From Sphingomonas rhizophila (GTDB lineage Bacteria > Pseudomonadota > Alphaproteobacteria > Sphingomonadales > Sphingomonadaceae), in assembly GCF_014396585.1 (NCBI RefSeq), contig NZ_CP060717.1, forward strand, positions 1,054,001 through 1,118,000: a stretch of 64,000 nt of DNA, read 5' to 3'. Position 1 is the first letter of the stretch. Each line of letters starts with the position of its first letter. Below are positions 18,464 to 25,104 of the stretch, piece by piece. Both the position numbers and the translations under genes were made by a program. The notes beneath the pieces are model-generated. The model was not told the DNA's origin and searched no databases. It saw nothing but the letters and a program-made list of their open reading frames with translations.

Positions 18464-18751
18464 ATGGGTCCAAGTCCGGGCGAAGTCATCGCCATCCTGT
18501 TCTCGATCTCGGTACCGGCCTTTCTGGTTTACTACCTCGCCAAGCGCTGGTTCCAGCTCAAGGAACGCCGGCTTGAGGTCGAGGCGCTCGTCGCCACGAG
18601 CAAGTCCGCTGGGCCCTCTGCGGTCACCCGCGACTTCGAACAGCGCCTCGCCGTCCTGGAGAGGATCGTTACCGATCAGAATAACTCGCTGAGCCGGGAA
18701 ATCGACGCGCTGGCGCTCGATCGTCCGCGCAACGTCGAGGCCGTCCGCTGA
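18464..18751 (+). CDS. Small Psp-associated membrane/coiled-coil protein 2
   Basis: A 95-residue protein from ATG 18464 (MGPSPGEVIAILF); a longer frame upstream overlaps the preceding gene and is not preferred. The membrane helix is at residues 6-24 (EVIAILFSISVPAFLVYYL), followed by KRWFQLKERRLEVEALV, which closely matches protein 3 (FKQWVQLKEQQLEAE). The C-terminal motif is LERIVTDQNNSLSREIDAL. Its stop codon overlaps the next start by one base. Function unknown; a paralogue of its neighbours. Confidence 0.8.
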   Translation: MGPSPGEVIAILFSISVPAFLVYYLAKRWFQLKERRLEVEALVATSKSAGPSAVTRDFEQRLAVLERIVTDQNNSLSREIDALALDRPRNVEAVR

Positions 18752-19038
18752 TGGACATTACTGGCATCTTCGCCATTTTTTGCCTGTTCGGCCTGCCCGT
18801 CCTGCTGATTTTCGGCCGGCCCTTCTTCAAGCAGTGGGTCCAGCTCAAGGAACAGCAGCTTGAAGCGGAATCGCGCCTGGCTGCGGAAAAGGCGGCGCAG
18901 TACGCCGCGTCCAATCGCGACCTTGAGGCGCGGGTTCGCGTTCTTGAGCAAATCGTCACCGACCGTGGTATTGAAACGGCGGCGCAAATCGAGGCGCTCC
19001 GCGCGCCGCGCCTTACTGTTGGAGACAGGAATTCATGA
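18751..19038 (+). CDS. Small Psp-associated membrane/coiled-coil protein 3
   Basis: A 95-residue protein. The N-terminal helix is ITGIFAIFCLFGLPVLLIFG (residues 3-22), then FFKQWVQLKEQQLEAESRL begins a coiled coil. The motif is present but more diverged: RVRVLEQIVTDRGIETAAQI and then EALR. The WVQLKEQQLEAE segment is shared with protein 2, so these two are the closest pair in the array and probably arose by a recent duplication. ATGA overlap with the next gene indicates co-translation. Confidence 0.8.
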   Translation: MDITGIFAIFCLFGLPVLLIFGRPFFKQWVQLKEQQLEAESRLAAEKAAQYAASNRDLEARVRVLEQIVTDRGIETAAQIEALRAPRLTVGDRNS

Positions 19039-19334
19039 ACCCCTTGGAAATGGTCGTCATCATCGTGGCGATCGTCACGATCGGTAACATCATCCGCGTA
19101 AAGCAGATGGCCAAGTACGGTCTCCGCGACGATCGCGGTTCGCGCCGGAGCCGTCACCGCGACGAGATCGGGGGATTTGGCAGCGAGGACTACGACCGCG
19201 ACGACACTGCCGAAACCGTGCGGCTCCGCGAAGAGGTGCGTATGCTGAAGGAGCGCATCCACACGCTCGAGCGGATCACGGTTGACAAGGAAAACAGCCT
19301 GTCGCGGCAAATCGACGATCTGCGCAACCAGTAG
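19035..19334 (+). CDS. Small Psp-associated membrane/coiled-coil protein 4
   Basis: A 99-residue protein. It has a short membrane helix at residues 5-20 (EMVVIIVAIVTIGNII), a strongly charged, probably disordered middle (DDRGSRRSRHRDEIG, then SEDYDRDD) and a coiled-coil end with LERITVDKENSLSRQIDDLR. The charged middle is unique to this member. The start overlaps the previous stop as ATGA. Confidence 0.8.
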   Translation: MNPLEMVVIIVAIVTIGNIIRVKQMAKYGLRDDRGSRRSRHRDEIGGFGSEDYDRDDTAETVRLREEVRMLKERIHTLERITVDKENSLSRQIDDLRNQ

Positions 19335-19349
19335 GATATCCAGCAAGGA

Positions 19350-19655
19350 GTGGCGTCGATGGTGGTGATGGACGAAACAGTTGTCCTGCTGATGATCACC
19401 GCCTTGTGGTTCATGGCGGCATACATCGCCTATCAGAAGCTGTTCGTGGTCCGGAAGCTGCGCAAGCAGATCGACGGGTTGACGCAGTCGGCGCTGGATG
19501 CAGCCCGGAGCGTGCCACACTCGGCGCCGGACGCCGACAGCGGAATCGACGTCAAGCGGCTTCAACAACGCCTCGAGGTGCTGGAGCGGATCGCGGTCGA
19601 GAAAGAGGACAGCCTGTCCCGCCAGATCGACGAATTGCGCCTCGCCAGCAGGTGA
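19350..19655 (+). CDS. Small Psp-associated membrane/coiled-coil protein 5
   Basis: A 101-residue protein and the last of the array. The membrane helix is residues 10-27 (VVLLMITALWFMAAYIAY), then a basic stretch KLFVVRKLRKQ, a linker and the motif LERIAVEKEDSLSRQIDELR. The start may be GTG/ATG near 19350 or ATG 19362 (MVVMDE or MDETVV), so the N-terminus is uncertain by a few residues. The stop overlaps a GTG that could extend the downstream sufE frame. Confidence 0.8.
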   Translation: MASMVVMDETVVLLMITALWFMAAYIAYQKLFVVRKLRKQIDGLTQSALDAARSVPHSAPDADSGIDVKRLQQRLEVLERIAVEKEDSLSRQIDELRLASR

Positions 19656-19687
19656 TTTCTGATGGCCGCGCTGCTACGGGCGCGCCG

Positions 19688-20113
19688 GTGACCGCATCCC
19701 TTCCCGACCTGGCGGATATCGCCGACGAATATGAGTTTCTCGACAGCGAGGACCGCTATCGGTTGCTGATCGATCTTGGGCGCAAGCTGGAGCCGATGCC
19801 AGACGCGTTGAAGACCGATGCGACCAAGGTTCGCGGCTGTTCGGCATCGGTATGGGTCTACCCCACCGAAAGGACGGACGGGCGCCTTCATTTCCTGGCC
19901 GACAGTAACGCGGCAATCACCAAGGGAGTGGTCGCATTGATCCTGACGGCAGTGCAGGACAAGCCTGCCGCGGAAGTCGCGGCAATGGACATCGCAGGGG
20001 CGCTCGCGCCGTTCGACCTTTCGCGCGAACTGTCGTCCAACCGGACTCAAGGCATTCCCAACATGATTGCGCTGGTCAAGGATACTGCCACGCGGCTGGC
20101 GGTCAGGTCATGA
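19688..20113 (+). CDS. sufE: SufE family cysteine desulfuration protein
   Basis: A sulfur acceptor (141 residues) that takes persulfide from the desulfurase SufS for Fe-S cluster assembly. The acceptor Cys51 is in TKVRGCSASVW, the place of the GCQSQVW motif, and LSSNRTQGIPNM near the C-terminus is typical. I prefer GTG 19688 (VTASLPDLADI); GTG 19652, overlapping the preceding stop, would add 12 residues. No suf operon is nearby, so this is a free-standing SufE, possibly co-transcribed with the psp array. Confidence 0.9.
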   Translation: MTASLPDLADIADEYEFLDSEDRYRLLIDLGRKLEPMPDALKTDATKVRGCSASVWVYPTERTDGRLHFLADSNAAITKGVVALILTAVQDKPAAEVAAMDIAGALAPFDLSRELSSNRTQGIPNMIALVKDTATRLAVRS

Positions 20114-20565
20114 GCCGTCCGCCGGAGGAAGTATTCTCGGGTCGCGAAGGCAGCTTTGATCCTGCTGCCTTCTTCGCCTTGGCGCGCACGGTCGGCCATG
20201 GCCGAGCGCTCGGGCTCGATTTTCGAAATGCCGGCGAGAATTGGGTGGAGTTGGCCCTGCCCTGGCGGGAAGAACTGGTGGGCGTCCCGGACACGGGCGT
20301 ACTCGCCTCAGGGGCAATCGTCAGCCTGCTCGATACATGCGGCGGGGCGTCGGTGTGGCAATCCATGCGCCGCTTCCAGCATCTCGCGACGATCGATCTC
20401 CGGCTCGACTATTTCAAACCGGCTCAGAAGGGCGAGACGGTCATCGCACGCTGCCACTGCGACAAGTTGACCCGGCAGATCGCCTTCGTGTCGGGCATCG
20501 CCCATATTGGCGACCCCGCTCACCCAGTGGCGCGGGCTACCGGCACCTTCATGATCAACCCTTAG
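20110..20565 (+). CDS. PaaI-type hotdog-fold acyl-CoA thioesterase
   Basis: A 151-residue hotdog-fold protein. The segment TGVLASGAIVSLLDTCGGAS corresponds to the catalytic Asp/Glu helix of PaaI-type thioesterases (family consensus HGG...ALADTA), and LATIDLRLDYFKPA and GTFMI mark the later strands. The usual His of HGG is replaced by SG, so activity may be altered. It would hydrolyse an acyl-CoA thioester of unknown chain. It starts within the sufE stop (ATGA) and overlaps the convergent DnaJ-like gene by four bases. Confidence 0.83.
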   Translation: MSRPPEEVFSGREGSFDPAAFFALARTVGHGRALGLDFRNAGENWVELALPWREELVGVPDTGVLASGAIVSLLDTCGGASVWQSMRRFQHLATIDLRLDYFKPAQKGETVIARCHCDKLTRQIAFVSGIAHIGDPAHPVARATGTFMINP

Positions 20566-21100
20566 GCCGACGTGGCCTGCCGACGCTCTTCGGCGCGGCG
20601 TAGCACCTCGTACGCGGCCTGGACCTGCTGGAAGCGCCTGGCCGCTTCCTCGTCATCCCGGTTGACGTCCGGGTGGAATTGCTTGGCGAGGCGACGATAG
20701 GCGGTCTTCACCGCGGCCATGTCCGCGTCGCTTTCCAGTTCCAGCGCGCCCAGTGCCCGCATCTCGTCACGGCTGCGCGTTCCGTCGCCCGGACCGGCCC
20801 ACTGGTAGTGTGCGGACTTGCGGAAGGCCGATGCCCCCGCCTCTTCGTCGGCCGCGCGGCGGGCGGCTTCTTCGGCGGTCAGGCCGGCGAAATAGTCCCA
20901 GTTCTTGTTGTATTCGGCGGCGTGGCTCTCGCAGAACATCCACCGTTCGGGCTGTTCGGCGCCTTGGGTGCGGGCCGGTCGCCGACATTGTCGCATCCTT
21001 CACGATCGCAAAGACGCACGCGCGCGGCATCCCGGCCCTTGGAGCCATAGGGGCGCCAGCGGGGAAACCCCCAGTCGTCTGATCGCTTCGAACGGGCCAT
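20562..21100 (-). CDS. DnaJ-domain protein with Cys-rich N-terminus, frameshifted
   Basis: About 179 residues after repair. The J-domain is at the C-terminus: AVKTAYRRLAKQFHPDVNRD, with the HPD motif that stimulates the Hsp70 ATPase. The N-terminal half begins MARSKRSDDWGFPRWRPYGS and holds cysteines (VRLCDREGCD, then WMFCESHAAEYN) that could bind zinc. The two halves are in different frames; adding one base in the GGG of 20949-20951 joins NSP to ERWMFCES. The layout, with the J-domain last, fits the small alphaproteobacterial DnaJ-like proteins rather than DnaJ itself. It lies 54 bases downstream of rnpB. Confidence 0.85.
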
Positions 21101-21154
21101 CACTTCCTTCATTATCGGACCAGCGCCCGTCCCGCCAGTTCAGGCGGAGGGAAT

Positions 21155-21521
21155 GCCAGGGGACCTGTAAGCCGGGTTCTGTCCATCCCTTGCGGGACTG
21201 GGCGACCATTCCTCTAGGACGAAGGTTACCCTTCGCCTCAAGCAACCAACCCGGGCGCCGGGCCGGAACAGGCCCATGTGGCGCCCCTATTCGGTCTTGC
21301 ACCCGGTGGGGTTTACCGCGCCGGAGCCGTTGCCGCCTCCGCGGTGCGCTCTTGCCGCACCCTTTCGACCTTACCCGGCCGAAGCCGGGCGGTATGCTTT
21401 CTGTGGCACTGTCCCTGAAGCGGCGAACCGCCCCGCCGGGTGTTACCCGGCACCGTCGTTCCGTGGAGCCCGGACTTTCCTCGCCTCATCGAAATGAGCC
21501 GCGGTCGCCCGGTCCCCTGGC
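21155..21521 (-). ncRNA. rnpB: RNase P RNA (class A)
   Basis: The catalytic RNA of RNase P, which trims tRNA 5' ends. On the minus strand the conserved 5' block GAGGAAAGTCCGGGCTCC is at 21482-21465 and the matching 3' block GGACAGAACCCGGCTTA is at 21185-21169. The outer helix P1 is formed by GCCAGGGGACC (21521-21511) and GGTCCCCTGGC (21165-21155), a perfect 11-base pairing, which I used to set the ends; mature ends may differ by a few bases. The internal sequence CACAGAAAGCATACCGCC is also family-typical. It lies between ampD and the DnaJ-like gene. Several open frames run through it and are not genes. Confidence 0.95.
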
Positions 21522-21535
21522 GTCCTCGATATGGG

Positions 21536-22216
21536 CTATTGCGGACGCGGGAGCAACAGGGCGAGCAGCTTCGCCCGGCACTCCCCGTCGATGATGCCGT
21601 CGATCAGGTCGGGGCGGAAACGGCGCTGGAATGCGATGGTCGCCTTCAGACCGTCGGTGACGTCATAACCAAAGCGCTCCAGCGCCAACAGGAACCCTGC
21701 ATCGGTCCAGTAAGGATCCATCAGGTCGCGTGAGGGGCTTGGCAGCGCAAGGCGCCGCTTCGCCAGTTCCCACCACGGGAAGAGTTCACCCGGGTCTTCC
21801 TTGCGGGCCGGAGCGATGTCGGAATGGCCGACGACATTCCCCCGGCTGATGCCGTGCCGCGCCTTGATTTCGGCCAACAGGGGGATCAGCGCCGCGATCT
21901 GCTCGTCGGGAAAGGCGCGATAGCCGAATTCATGGCCCGGATTGACGATCTCGATCCCGACGCTGGCCGAATTAACGTCGGTCACGCCACGCCAGTAACT
22001 TTTGCCGGCATGCCAGGCGCGATGCTCTTCATCGACGAGGCGGAGAACCTCTCCATCTTCCTTGATGACATAATGCGCCGACACCTTCGCGTCCGGGCTC
22101 GTGAGCCGGGCGATTGCGCCTTCCGCATCGGGCATCCCCGTGTAGTGGAGGACCACCATCGAGACCGGCAGCTTGCGCTTGTCAAAATTTGGCGATGGGC
22201 AATCGATTGGGGCCAT
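21536..22216 (-). CDS. N-acetylmuramoyl-L-alanine amidase (AmpD family) with peptidoglycan-binding end
   Basis: A 226-residue zinc amidase that cuts the bond between muramic acid and the stem peptide. Zinc ligands fit the His of VVLHYTGMP near residue 25 and the His/Asp of VVGHSDIAPARKEDPG near residue 133; SVGIEIVNPG lies between. The last 60 residues (LERFGYDVTDGLKATIAFQR) resemble a PG-binding-1 fold. I chose ATG 22216 over GTG 22228. No signal peptide is seen, so it is probably a cytoplasmic recycling enzyme of the AmpD type. The 25-38 bases between cheR and this gene suggest it is at the end of the chemotaxis transcript. Confidence 0.88.
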   Translation of the reverse strand: MAPIDCPSPNFDKRKLPVSMVVLHYTGMPDAEGAIARLTSPDAKVSAHYVIKEDGEVLRLVDEEHRAWHAGKSYWRGVTDVNSASVGIEIVNPGHEFGYRAFPDEQIAALIPLLAEIKARHGISRGNVVGHSDIAPARKEDPGELFPWWELAKRRLALPSPSRDLMDPYWTDAGFLLALERFGYDVTDGLKATIAFQRRFRPDLIDGIIDGECRAKLLALLLPRPQ

Positions 22217-22253
22217 GCCGCATGGCACACGTGGCGGCCCGTTGCGTCAAGTC

Positions 22254-23120
22254 CTAGCCGTTGGCGGCGCGGCGTTCCGTTGGCGGGACAGGATCGCGGC
22301 GCTCCTGGCGATAAAGCCCGCGCCACTCGCGGTCGGCAACCAGCTTGTTGGTCTGGCCGATGACCGTCTCGCCCGCGCCCAGCATCAGCAAGCCGTCAGG
22401 TGCCAGCGCCGACGCAAGCCGGTCGAACGCCAGCTTCTTTTTGTCTGCATTCAGGTAAAGGAGGACGTTTCGGCACAGAACGATGTCGAACTGTCCGGCA
22501 CCGGGGTGCGGCGGCGGCTCGAGAATATTGTGTACCTGGAATCGGACATTCTTGCGCAGGGCTTCAATCGCGCGCCAGCCGGCGTCGGTTTCCTCGAACC
22601 AGCGGATCATCTGCGTCACGCCCAGCCCGCGCTGGACCTCGAACTGCGTGTAAATGCCCGATCGCGCGCGGTTGACGACATTCTCGCTGACGTCGGAGCC
22701 GACGATGTCGATCGACCAACCGTTCCACCGCAGGGGGTCTTCGGCGAACATCATGGCCAGCGAATAGGCTTCCTGGCCGGTCGAGCAGCCCGCCGACCAG
22801 ATGCGTAGCCGCTTCGACGTCCCGCGAACCTCGGTGAGGCGTGGCAGCACGGTCTGGCGAAGCATGTCGAACGGAGTGCGGTCGCGGAAGAAATAGGTTT
22901 CGTTGTTGAGCAGCGCCTCGACCACCTGCTGCGAGAGCGATGGCTCCTTGCCCATGACGAGGATGGTGATCAGCTCGTCGAGCGTGGCGATACCGCGCTC
23001 ACGAAGAAGGGAGCTGAGTGCGGTTTCGATTCGCCAGCGCCGACTCATGGTCAGTTGCTGGCCGGTCTTGGCTTCGAGCAGCCCGGCGAGGATGCGGCTG
23101 CTGCTGTCGCTTACCTGCAC
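22254..23120 (-). CDS. cheR: Chemotaxis protein methyltransferase CheR
   Basis: A 288-residue S-adenosylmethionine-dependent glutamate methyltransferase that modifies chemoreceptors. The N-terminal helical domain contains LNNETYFFRDRTPFDMLRQ, a CheR hallmark, and the SAM-binding domain contains IWSAGCSTGQEAYSLAM and FDIVLCRNVLLYLN. The start is GTG 23120 (VQVSDSSS), overlapping cheB by ten bases; the frame upstream of it is antisense-like. No pentapeptide-binding tail is evident. Confidence 0.93.
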   Translation of the reverse strand: MQVSDSSSRILAGLLEAKTGQQLTMSRRWRIETALSSLLRERGIATLDELITILVMGKEPSLSQQVVEALLNNETYFFRDRTPFDMLRQTVLPRLTEVRGTSKRLRIWSAGCSTGQEAYSLAMMFAEDPLRWNGWSIDIVGSDVSENVVNRARSGIYTQFEVQRGLGVTQMIRWFEETDAGWRAIEALRKNVRFQVHNILEPPPHPGAGQFDIVLCRNVLLYLNADKKKLAFDRLASALAPDGLLMLGAGETVIGQTNKLVADREWRGLYRQERRDPVPPTERRAANG

Positions 23121-24219
23121 GCGGCCTCCTCGGCGCGCGCGACGATGGCGCGGGCGATCTGGGCCGGTTGCATCACGCCGCAGACCAAACCCGCCTCGGT
23201 GACGGTGCGCGGCATGCCCCACACGGCGCAGCTTGCTTCGTCCTGGGCATAGACACCGCCGCCACAGGCGACGAGCTTGGCGGCGCCTTCGACCCCGTCC
23301 CGGCCCATGCCGGTTAGAACGACGCCGATTGCGGCACTTCCCAGCAGGGCGCCGGCCGACGCGAACATAGGGTCGACAGAAGGCATGCAGCCGGAACTGA
23401 CGCGGTGTTTTTCCAGGCGGACCGTCAGTCGATCCTTGATGCTTCCGACGGCCAGGTGGGCGTCGCCCGGCGCGACGTAGATCTGGTCAGGCTGAAGTCG
23501 CATGCCGTCTTCGGCAACGACAGCTTCACGACCGGATGTGGTCGACAATTGCCGGGCAAACACCGGCATGAACGGCGCCGGCAAGTGCTGTGTCACGAGG
23601 ATCGGTGCCGCGATCCGCTCCTTCATATTCTCGAAGAAGCTACCAAGAGCGTGGATGCCGCCGGTCGATGCGCCGATCGCCACGAGCTTGACCGGCCCGG
23701 CGGGCGTGCTGCGCAGCGGAACGAGCCCTACCCGCCGCGAAGCCGCCGTCGCCTGCTCCACCGGCTGCGTAATGTCGGCGTAGCCAAGCGCGCGGAGCTT
23801 GCCGAGGAGGATCTCGGAAAAGCGCCCGTTGAAGCGGCCCGTACCCGGCTTGGGAAGCGTGTCAGCCGCGCCGAGCGCAAGCGCTGCAACGGTCTCTTCA
23901 GCCCCTCTTCCGCCAGGCTCGATACGATCAGGACACGTGCGCCTCGGGCGGCCTCCAGAATCCGTGGGATCGACTTCAAACCGCCCGCGCCCGGCATCTC
24001 CAGGTCGAGCAGGACAATATCGACCTTGACCTGTCCCAGCGCCTCGACCGCATCCTCGCCCGTCCCGGCCACCGCGGCGATCTCAAACAGGCCGTCCGCG
24101 ACAATCATCCGCGAGAGGACCGCACGGGCGACCATAGAGTCGTCCACGATCATCAGCCGGATAGGCCGACGGGCGGCCGTTCCGGCCGGCCGTGAAGTGG
24201 CGAGCGCGCCCTTCAACAT
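23111..24219 (-). CDS. cheB: Chemotaxis response regulator methylesterase CheB, frameshifted
   Basis: Removes methyl groups from chemoreceptors when phosphorylated by CheA. About 369 residues after repair: a receiver domain with RLMIVDDSMVARA and IVLLDLEMPG (phospho-Asp), a linker, and a methylesterase domain with the catalytic serine in LVAIGASTGG, the His of VTQHLPAPF and VVLTGMGRDG with the Asp. The two domains are in different frames in the deposited sequence. One G added to GGGG (bases 23902-23905) restores SLAEEGAEETVAALALGAAD into the linker. It overlaps cheR by ten bases and follows cheY after seven. Confidence 0.93.
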
Positions 24220-24226
24220 GTTGTCC

Positions 24227-24592
24227 TTACGCGACGCCGACGAGCTGGAGCTTGATGTGCAGCGTCTCGCGATCGAAAGGCTTCATGACATATTCGTCCG
24301 CGCCTGCTTCGAGCGCCGCGCGAATGTGGGCCATGTCGTTCTCGGTCGTGCAGAAGACGACCTTGGGTTGGTCGGAATGACCACGCTGACGCAGCAACTT
24401 CAAAAACTCCATGCCGCTCATGACCGGCATATTCCAGTCGAGCAGCACGACGTCGGGCATGCTCGCTTCGCAACGGTCGAGCGCCTCTCGTCCGTCGCCG
24501 GCTTCCTCGACCTGGAACTCCAGCGTTTCCAGGATGTGACGGGCGACCTTGCGGATCACCTTGCTGTCATCGACGATCAGGCAAGTCTTCAT
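24227..24592 (-). CDS. cheY: Chemotaxis response regulator CheY
   Basis: A 121-residue single receiver domain: CLIVDDSKVIRKVARHILE at the start (acidic pocket), VVLLDWNMPVMSG with the phospho-Asp near residue 52, VVFCTTEND with the Thr switch and EYVMKPFD with the conserved Lys. Phosphorylated by CheA, it would bind the flagellar motor or a downstream target. It sits between cheW and cheB, in the normal order. No cheZ or second cheY is in the window. Confidence 0.95.
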   Translation of the reverse strand: MKTCLIVDDSKVIRKVARHILETLEFQVEEAGDGREALDRCEASMPDVVLLDWNMPVMSGMEFLKLLRQRGHSDQPKVVFCTTENDMAHIRAALEAGADEYVMKPFDRETLHIKLQLVGVA

Positions 24593-24649
24593 CAGTGGCA
24601 GTTCCCGTTAATTGTCGCGCCGGTGTAGACGGCAAGGGTAACCAAGGGC

Positions 24650-25104
24650 TTAAGCAGCGATGGCATTCCGTTCGGTATTCGGGCCGGTGACCAGTGCCGC
24701 CACATCGACCAGCAGCAGTGGTCCTTCTTCCGTCTCGACCATACCGCGCGACACGCGTTCCCAGCCTGCCTCCATCGCCGCCCGGATCGGGCTTGCGTCG
24801 GACAGGGCTTCGACCACGTCCTCAACGGCGTCGACGGTAAGCGCGTAGTGATGACTTTCCAGTTCCACGACCGCCGCTTCGACCAAGCCGCCCCGGCCAG
24901 TGCCTCGCTGGAGCCAAGCTCCAGGCTTCGACGGCAATCGATGACGGTCAGAACCCGGCTGCGTAGCGCGGAAAGTCCCGCGATGTGCGCGGGTGCGCGC
25001 GGCACCGGGATGAGCGTGTCGAGTTCGACAACGCCTTCGACCTGGTCGGCGAGCAGCGCGACGCGGCTGCCGGCGATCGTCACGATGAGCAGCAATTCGT
25101 TCAT
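24650..25104 (-). CDS. cheW: Chemotaxis adaptor CheW, frameshifted
   Basis: A coupling protein linking chemoreceptors to CheA, 151 residues after repair. The first half reads ELLLIVTIAGSRVALLADQV and IPVPRAPAHIAGLSALRSRV; the second, in another frame, LESHHYALTVDAVEDVVEAL and GPLLLVDVAALV. They join when one base is added to the CCCC of 24891-24894, giving SEALAGGGLVEAAVVELE. As deposited, the frame runs on into an unrelated tail. The ATG overlaps the cheA stop by one base. Confidence 0.92.

Noticed and set aside
18226-19655. The repeated C-terminal motif as a DNA repeat or CRISPR-like array
   Set aside because: Spacing is irregular, DNA identity is low and similarity is at protein level in frame, so it reflects gene duplication.
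21276-21497. Short open frames inside rnpB
   Set aside because: The region is explained by RNase P RNA with its perfect terminal helix and conserved blocks.
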